Assembly: GCA_023525715.1 (NCBI GenBank)
Contig: CM042015.1
Location: 84,403,250-84,467,249 of the forward strand
Origin: Cichorium intybus
Lineage: Eukaryota; Streptophyta; Magnoliopsida; Asterales; Asteraceae
DNA length: 64,000 nt
Reading direction: 5' to 3'
Under the pieces are notes generated by a model, which had not been told where the DNA came from, made no database searches, and saw nothing but the letters and a program-made list of their open reading frames with translations. The position numbers and the translations under genes were made by a program. Shown here piece after piece: positions 57,801-64,000 of this stretch (position 1 is its first letter; every line of letters starts with the position of its first letter).

Positions 57801-60663
57801 TATTATCATTTTTTCTTATCGGGAGATTATACCTTGAAAATCTACTCAATTATAGAAGTGAAAATTGTTTTGTATTTGGATGACATCTATAATTTGGTAG
57901 ACATTACAAATTACCACGTTGCAATAAGAAGAAATGGAGTACAATCTTATGATAAACAACTCAATGAAAGCAAATTGCTACTTTTGCATCTAACCCTATT
58001 GAAAACTCACAGTGTGCCTAAGGATTGCAGTGTAGAAAACCAACGCGGAGGGTCAGATACTTGAAATGAATTGTTGCTCAAGTCCCTGAATAAGAAATGT
58101 CGCAAATTAAGATTGTTCGTAATTTTCTAACACGGAAATTTCAAAAGAAGTTGTTAATTTCTGATAATTTGCTTACACATAAGTAAGTGAATTCATCCCC
58201 GTTAGATCGGGCAAAGCTCCTCTTAGGTTGTTGTGTGCTAGATTTCTATATGTAGATAAGCAAGAACAAAAAATTCAAAATCAAGGTCAAGATCAATAAG
58301 CGATCTTTTGGAAGTGATATTTTCATCATAATACAAAGATGTGTACTCACAATTCACCAAGACTTGTGAGGTTATTTAGGTTTGGTGGTACTTTGCCTTC
58401 CAAGGCGTTTCTATCGAGTCGTCTGTTGCAATTGAAGCATGAAGCATGAACAAGAGCATAAGTTATATTTGAAACAGTTGTTACTATAGTAAATTTTTAC
58501 AACAAGATGGACAATTGAAGAATCTAGGTAATTTTATGTGGTTTATGTTTCAATCAGTTCGAATGGTTCAACATTCTGACATATAAAATTAAAATATTCC
58601 TTAGCTTTTAGAATCAATACAAATGTCTTAAAAATGTTTGGTTGGATTGAATGGAATGACAAAAGTAATAGTAGACGGAGTAATGCATAAACAAGATAAC
58701 GATATGACTTATTACATATTATACTCATATTATACTCATGTTTAGTATGTATTGTATGTATGAGATGATTTCATATCATGAATTTCTTATATCATATAGA
58801 AATACAACATATTTCACTCTACTTTTCTGCATTATTTGTCTATTTGAATATAATTAATAAAGCATGAACAAAAACACTAAACATAATTGAAAGCTAATCA
58901 AAATCCAAATAAGATTATAATTAAAGATACATCTTTATTATTCTGAATCAATTAAAATTCGTGTAACTCCCAGAAAATGTTTAGTTTAATCATAGTTTAC
59001 ATGGATAGAAATGGTTTATATTGTAAGTTTCATTTCATTCCATGATTAAATAAAAAAGCTCTAGCTATGCAATAAAAATTAACAAATATTATCAAAATGG
59101 ATTATTCCATTCCATTCCATTTAAGGATCCGTTTAATCACATGAAAAAAAAAAAACCCTAAATTGTTATGTACTTACAGGACCTCAAGCGTCTTGACAAA
59201 TCCGATTGAACTGGGGATTTCTCCGGTTAACTGGTTTGAATCAAACAGTCTGCGATTGCAAAAATTCATTCATAACATTATTAATTAACTAAATATCCAT
59301 AAAATAATCTGCACAAGTTCGTTCATCTTACACATGTATTAGAACCATATCGGAGCTGAAAAGTTGGGAAGGAATTCCGTCTGACAGCTTGTTCCTGTTG
59401 AAATGGCTGCGAATTTACAAACATCAGTCTAACATTTTCACAGGATAATTAGCGCAAGAAACTAAGAAACCCAAAACTACTCACAAATGCTTAGCATGTT
59501 TTAGCTTATCCAAACCCGGACTTGTGAGCGTGGAAACAGGAATTGATCCGGTTAACTGATTCTCCGCAAGATCCAACCAATAAAGTTTCGATAGTAATCC
59601 CAAAGATGGAGGGATTTGACCCGTTAAGTTGTTTGTGTTCAAAGCCCTATCGATCATGAATCATATTACTTTTAGTAAGAGTTTGAAATGATCCAGTAGT
59701 AGTTCTTGAATCGATCAAGATCATTGTTTCAAAGATTCTTACAAAAAAGATAGCTCCTTGAGATTTCCGAGTTCAGAGGGAATGTTACCGCTGAAACTAC
59801 ATCCGGCTAGAATCCTGAAACCAATATTGTGTATGGTTTGCAAATTCCCGAAAATTAGAATTCGAGATGTGTGTTGGGTTATTATTTGTTAATTAAATGG
59901 ACTGAAGAATATATAAACTCACAGTGTATCAAGCTTTTGAAGATCTCCTATCCGTGGAGAGATCGCACCTGTAAGGCCGCCGTTAGATGATAAATCCCTA
60001 CCATTAACAATTTAACATCAAGATCATGTCAAATATTGTGTTGTGAACGATTGAAAACTGTCGCAAAAAAATATGCACTCACAACAATGTTAGTTCAGTG
60101 AGTCCAGCGATGTCGCCAGCAAGTTGACCTACTAAACCCATACTCGACAAGCCCCTGCAAGATTGAATCATATTTGCTATTTAATAAACTATTTTAGGCC
60201 CATGAACTTAACAATAAAGGATTGTAAAAAAATTCAATAAGAAACCTAATTCCCACTCTTAATGATGATTCGATATTCGATTATATTGTTTCTGTTTATT
60301 TTATGCTAACCGATTTACGATGAGAAGAATTGATAGAATCAAGACGAGGGAAATTAGACCCACAGTGCAACCACCCTGGTGTCTGTGCAGTTGACACCTT
60401 CCCACGAACATGGATCATTTGACCTCCAGCTCGGTGGCGTATTTTGCCACTGGTCTTTCAATGCCCTGAGCGCCTCCGCTGCATGGACAATTAACCGGTG
60501 GGTTAATGAAAAGAGTTGCCGGAAAACATAGTTAAAGATTGAATTATAATTTTTAACCACGTATCTTACCATCACCGGGATTAGTGTCTGCGACAATCAC
60601 GTGGATTTCAATAATGAAAACCAACACGCAACACCATAGCAGCCGCCATACGCAGACTTCCAT
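54832..60663 (-). CDS. LRR receptor-like kinase, HPCA1/At5g49770 type (LRR VIII-1)
   Basis: Nineteen exons join in frame: 60570-60663, 60364-60478, 60083-60154, 59923-59997, 59743-59814, 59485-59646, 59332-59406, 59178-59249, 58351-58422, 58177-58245, 58011-58085, 57511-57582, 57081-57215, 56522-56994, 56264-56410, 56019-56158, 55719-55938, 55409-55644 and 54832-55326, giving 956 aa. Order: signal peptide (about 1-25), LRR cap with DPCSWEGVNC, about a dozen LRRs mostly one per 69-75-bp exon, a Cys-bearing outer domain (Cys421, Cys426, Cys437, Cys439), one membrane helix (about 553-577), and a Ser/Thr kinase with Lys655, HRD Asp751 and DFG Asp769. HPCA1 in this subfamily senses extracellular hydrogen peroxide through paired cysteines; the similar Cys layout hints at the same role but is not proof. 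No lesion was found. The ATG at 60663 is chosen because it gives a clean signal peptide. Confidence 0.9.
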
Positions 60664-61383
60664 GGACGAAAAGACTTGATCACAGCCACCACCAAGCCGT
60701 TGCCGCCGCTCCTACCACCACCACCACCAAATTCAGTTTTAACAATGATTTCTTGGTGATCGGCTGTGAATCCTAGCGGTTGATTGATACGAGCTTTGTA
60801 TGACTTTTCATGGAAGTAATTAATTAATCCAACAGACAAAGATAATGAAGAATTAATGTCGGCATTTTCCCACCATTTTAAGCCTACACATACAACTGAC
60901 AGATGGAAAGTGTTAGTGGTTGCTCCGCCCGAACAACATAAATCTCAAGAAACGGTTTGTTTTTTAGAATCTTTTCTTGGCCGATCGATCAAACATAGAC
61001 TTTTACGTTTTCTTGTCTTGTTCTTCTTTGGACAAGCATTTGCGGCTTTGTTGCAACTATTGGTCCTATTGCATTTAGAAATAGAACGGTTTCAGCATTT
61101 CATGTTGATACTGCCATGTAGAGTCACAGAAACAGGTCACACGAGTCGGGACCGGTCATACAAAATCCCATCCGGTGGAAGTAATGGTTTACGCAGTTAG
61201 AAAAAAAAAATCTCCCGCTCCGGTCGAAGTCTAGAAAACCGAACCGATAGGCTTGGCTGGTGGGGGATCCGTCGGGTCTTGGTTATGGGCTTTGTTCAAA
61301 TCCATTGGGTCCGATTTTGGTAACATTTACCAAATCTTGTCACTATCATGCTACAGTTTTCTAAAGCAAGAACTATAATTATT
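60664..61383. other. upstream region of the receptor kinase gene
   Basis: The minus-strand promoter and leader must lie here. A 114-codon plus-strand frame (60856-61200) has no domain or context and is not called. No convincing TATA box was identified. Confidence 0.4.
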
Positions 61384-61773
61384 TAATCTCCAATAAAATC
61401 TCATTATTTTGAGCTAATTTATAAAAAACTCTCAAAATTAATTTTATTTACAAAAAAAAACAGTTTAGCCATTTCTTTCGGTTTACCAGGTTTCCTAAAT
61501 TGGAAATCTCTAGTAAAGTCCAATTATTTTGGATCTGTTTATGAAAAAGTCTTATTATTTTGTTTAAAAAAATTAAACATTGGGACTTTTTCATAAACAG
61601 ACCAAAAATAGTGGGACTTTACTGAAAATTTTCAATCTAGGAAACCTGGTAAACCGGATGAAAGGGCTAAACTAAATACGTTAGCTGGTATGTTGTCTTT
61701 TTCTGTAAATAAAATTAATTTTAGGACTTTTTCACAAGCTAACTCAAAATAATGAGACTTTATTGGAGATTTC
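61384..61773. mobile_element. 390-bp hairpin MITE upstream of the receptor kinase gene
   Basis: Almost the whole element is one inverted repeat centred near 61578. The arms start AATCTCCAATAAA and share, going inward, CTCATTATTTTGAG, TTAATTTTATTTACA, GGTTTACCAGGTTTCCTA and CTGTTTATGAAAAAGTC. The right arm carries a few extra bases near 61670-61690. There is no coding capacity. A transcript through it would fold into a long duplex. No clear target duplication was found. Confidence 0.7.
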
Positions 61774-61789
61774 CCTTTGTAAAATTAAA

Positions 61790-62290
61790 AAAATGGGGTT
61801 TTTTAAAGTAATTCTAACTTATTCCTACTTCTAAACTAATTTTGGATCTACATATATGGTCCTAATATAATAGTAAAATTACAAAAATGGTCCTCATGTA
61901 ATAGTAAAGTTACAGAAATAGTCTATGTGTCCTTACATTTTGCAAAAATAAATTTTATATTAGTTTTATTTATTCGAAAACAATATTTTGTATGTACACG
62001 ATTAGGAAACTCTTGTCACAACCCGTGGGCATAGAACCCTTGTTTTTAACATTTTTGCACCTTTAGAACGTCCTCCTCGTCTATAATCTTTAAGAGTGTT
62101 ATGTCCAATTGAAAATTTAGATAATTTAATGTTCTAATTTTTTAAAGTTGTGTAAAATAATACAACCCCATTTTGCAATGCCAAGTTAAAAATATGATGA
62201 TAACAACGTACGTAAAAAGCGTAGCATTACAAAGCAAATTCGGAACACATTATAATCTAATCCTAGATGTTTGCTTTAATCCATAGATTG
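61790..62290. other. intergenic, no gene seen
   Basis: AT-rich stretch between the hairpin MITE and the copia relic; TGGTCCT-type repeats at 61857-61900 but no recognisable feature. Confidence 0.4.
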
Positions 62291-62299
62291 ATATTTTAA

Positions 62300-64000
62300 G
62301 TTTGCACACCTTATTAGGATGTTTTGGATCAACAAAACCTTCTGGCTAAACCCTATAGACATTTTCTAGTAAGCCTCCATTAAGGAAAGTGGTTTTGACA
62401 TCCATTTGTCATATCTCATAGTCCAGCCATGACAAAGAGTATCCTAATCGACTTGAGCATTACAACAGGCGAATAAGTTTCATCATAGTCTACACCATGT
62501 GTTTGGTTGAAACCTTTAGTAACAAGCCTTGCTTAATAGGTGTCCAGGTTTCCATCCATGTCAGTTTTCTTCTTGAATGCACATTTACTCCCTACAGTGT
62601 TACTACTGGGAGGAAGGTCAATCAAGTCCCATACTTGATTGTTATACATAGATTACATCTCAGAGTTCATGACTTCAAGCCATTTGTCAGATTCAGATCC
62701 CGACATCACAGATTGGTAATCGTTTGGTTTATCAAAATTTACCATGTAGCATTCCTCATCAGTCACGATAAATCCATATCTCTCGGGTTCATATCTAACT
62801 CTACCTTATCTACGAACACCTTGTGGTTTAATAGATTCCCGATCAACTGGTAGAACAGGTTCAACATCTTTATGTTGAGAACTAATGCCAACCTCTGGTG
62901 TATCATGTTGTGGTTCTTCCTCAAGATCCACTTTCCTCCCACTTGATTTGTCACTTAGAAACTTGCTTTTCAAAAACTCAACTTTCCGAGGATAAATATT
63001 TTATTCTCGGAGGGGATATAGAAATGGTATCCTATACAATCATTCGGATACCCCGCAAAGATACACTTGATAGATCTTGGGTCAAGTTTACTTGAAGCCT
63101 CTTGTTTAATATAGGCTTCACAACCCCACACCTTTAGGTAAGATATGGATGGAACCTTTCCATGTCATAACTTTTAGGGTATCATGTCTACCGTTTTGGT
63201 TGTATCCATATTCAATATACGAGATGTGGCTTGTAAAGCATAATTCCAAAAATATAAAAGTAGAGTAGTCTTACTCATCATTGATCAAACCATACATAAT
63301 AGGGTCTAATTCCTCCTTTTAGAAACATCATTGTGTTGTGTTGTTCCGGATAGAGTGAGTTGTGAGATAATCCCACAATTCCTTAGATGATCCAAGAATT
63401 CTTCACTTAGATACTCGCCCCCTCTATCCGAGCGAAGGACCTTAAGTGTCTTGTTTAGTTGGTTCTCTACTTCACTTTGAAACAATTTGAACATTTCAAA
63501 AGCTTTATGTTTATGTTTCATCATATAAACATAACCATAAATGATTAAAGTCGTCCATGAAGGTGATGAAGTACCTTTCACCGTGTCTAGACATGACTTT
63601 GAAAGGTCCACATATGGCGCTATGTATGATCCCTAACAAGTCCATATCCATTTCACTCGTGTTTGAGAAAGGAGCTTTGGTCATCTTTCCACATAAGCAA
63701 GATTCACATATATCAAATGTGTCATTCACAATTGCCTTCAAAAGTCCATCATTTGAAGTTAGGATACGCGCATCTTGTTTATATGTCCAAGACGACAATG
63801 TCATATTATATGTTTGACTCAAATCATATTTGGGTCTTTTGGTGGAAGCCAAACGTTAGGAATCCACTTATGTAATAGAGTCGATCCAACTAAGGTATGG
63901 TATACGAAACTTTGATTTGGAGTACAATTTAGGTTTACCTCATAAAATCCATTTATGACGATTCCTCACTCTATCCCTCACACGTATTTCCAACTACGTA
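62300..64000 (-). pseudogene. Ty1/copia pol relic running off the right edge
   Basis: Minus-strand frames from 63850 to 62300 follow copia pol order with breaks. First is a GAG-pre-integrase segment with CESCLCGKMTKAPF (about 63710-63665). An integrase core follows with GIIHSAICGPF, YFITFMDDF and RSDRGGEYLSEEFL (about 63440-63400), and TTQHNDVSKRRNRTL. Past a stop come WGCEAYIKQEASSKLDPRS and CIFAGYPNDCIGYHFYIPSE (about 63130-63000). Last is the start of reverse transcriptase, KGFNQTHGVDYDETYSPVV (about 62515-62460), which decays near 62300. Several stops and at least two frame changes show it is dead. No LTR was found in the window; the 5' part lies beyond 64000. Confidence 0.75.

Noticed and set aside
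58583..59140. MITE in the kinase intron between exons 8 and 9
   Set aside because: GAATGGAATG-type ends face each other across about 500 bp but the inverted match is weak and no target duplication was found.
60597..60839. An 80-codon minus-strand frame starting upstream of the kinase ATG
   Set aside because: It is in a different phase from the signal peptide and ends before the next exon; the ATG at 60663 joins cleanly to exon 2.
60856..61200. 114-codon plus-strand frame upstream of the kinase gene
   Set aside because: No motif, splice context or promoter; it overlaps the presumed kinase promoter.

Overview
The window is nuclear DNA from a flowering plant, most likely a eudicot. It is AT-rich, its genes have many short exons with GT..AG introns, and it carries plant LTR retrotransposons with an initiator-Met tRNA primer site, Helitrons, Mutator-like and hAT MITEs, and a plant-type HARBI1 transposase relic. 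An asterid or Asteraceae source fits the style of the repeats, but that is an impression, not a demonstrated assignment. Exon structures were assembled by hand from splice sites and reading-frame continuity; no alignment was run.

Genes. Three multi-exon genes appear intact. (1) 14258-15528 (+) encodes a mitochondrial inner membrane protease subunit 1 (IMP1, signal peptidase family), 5 coding exons, 177 aa. (2) 16112-19888 (-) encodes a TOM1/TOM3-family multi-pass membrane protein, 13 coding exons, 372 aa, convergent with IMP1. (3) 54832-60663 (-) encodes a leucine-rich-repeat receptor kinase of the HPCA1/At5g49770 type, 19 coding exons, 956 aa, with all kinase residues present. A 79-aa single-exon gene at 40690-40929 (-) has a well placed TATA box, and 43064-43348 (-) holds a less certain 94-codon frame.

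Mobile DNA fills most of the rest. Left part: a LINE relic (about 1.93-2.86 kb), a solo LTR (3687-5592), a HARBI1-like transposase pseudogene (7.3-10.3 kb) split by a second solo LTR with a perfect 5-bp target duplication (8223-10025), and a 1.17-kb Mutator-like foldback element (10354-11526). Middle: Ty1/copia gag debris (20.8-21.9 kb), then a young and apparently complete chromodomain-type Ty3/gypsy element (22473-33229) with 2.68-kb LTRs, separate gag and pol frames overlapping by ATGA, and all enzymatic domains. Next come copia relics (33.8-36.8 kb) and a degenerate LTR pair with a coding-poor interior (37052-40050).

Right part: the most notable structure is a probable Helitron (about 47001-52092) lying inside a (TA)n microsatellite. 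It carries spliced-looking fragments of at least two unrelated host genes in the same orientation: ribonucleotide reductase large subunit (49826-50130) and katanin p80 (50233-50586), plus other exon-like pieces. An inverted second Helitron 3' end lies at 46682. AT-rich duplicated DNA with a hAT MITE (53574-54009) follows, then the receptor kinase gene, a 390-bp near-perfect hairpin MITE upstream of it (61384-61773), and a frameshifted copia pol relic running off the right edge.

The genes do not form a pathway; this is an ordinary mosaic of single genes and nested transposons. No tRNA, rRNA or CRISPR array was recognised.
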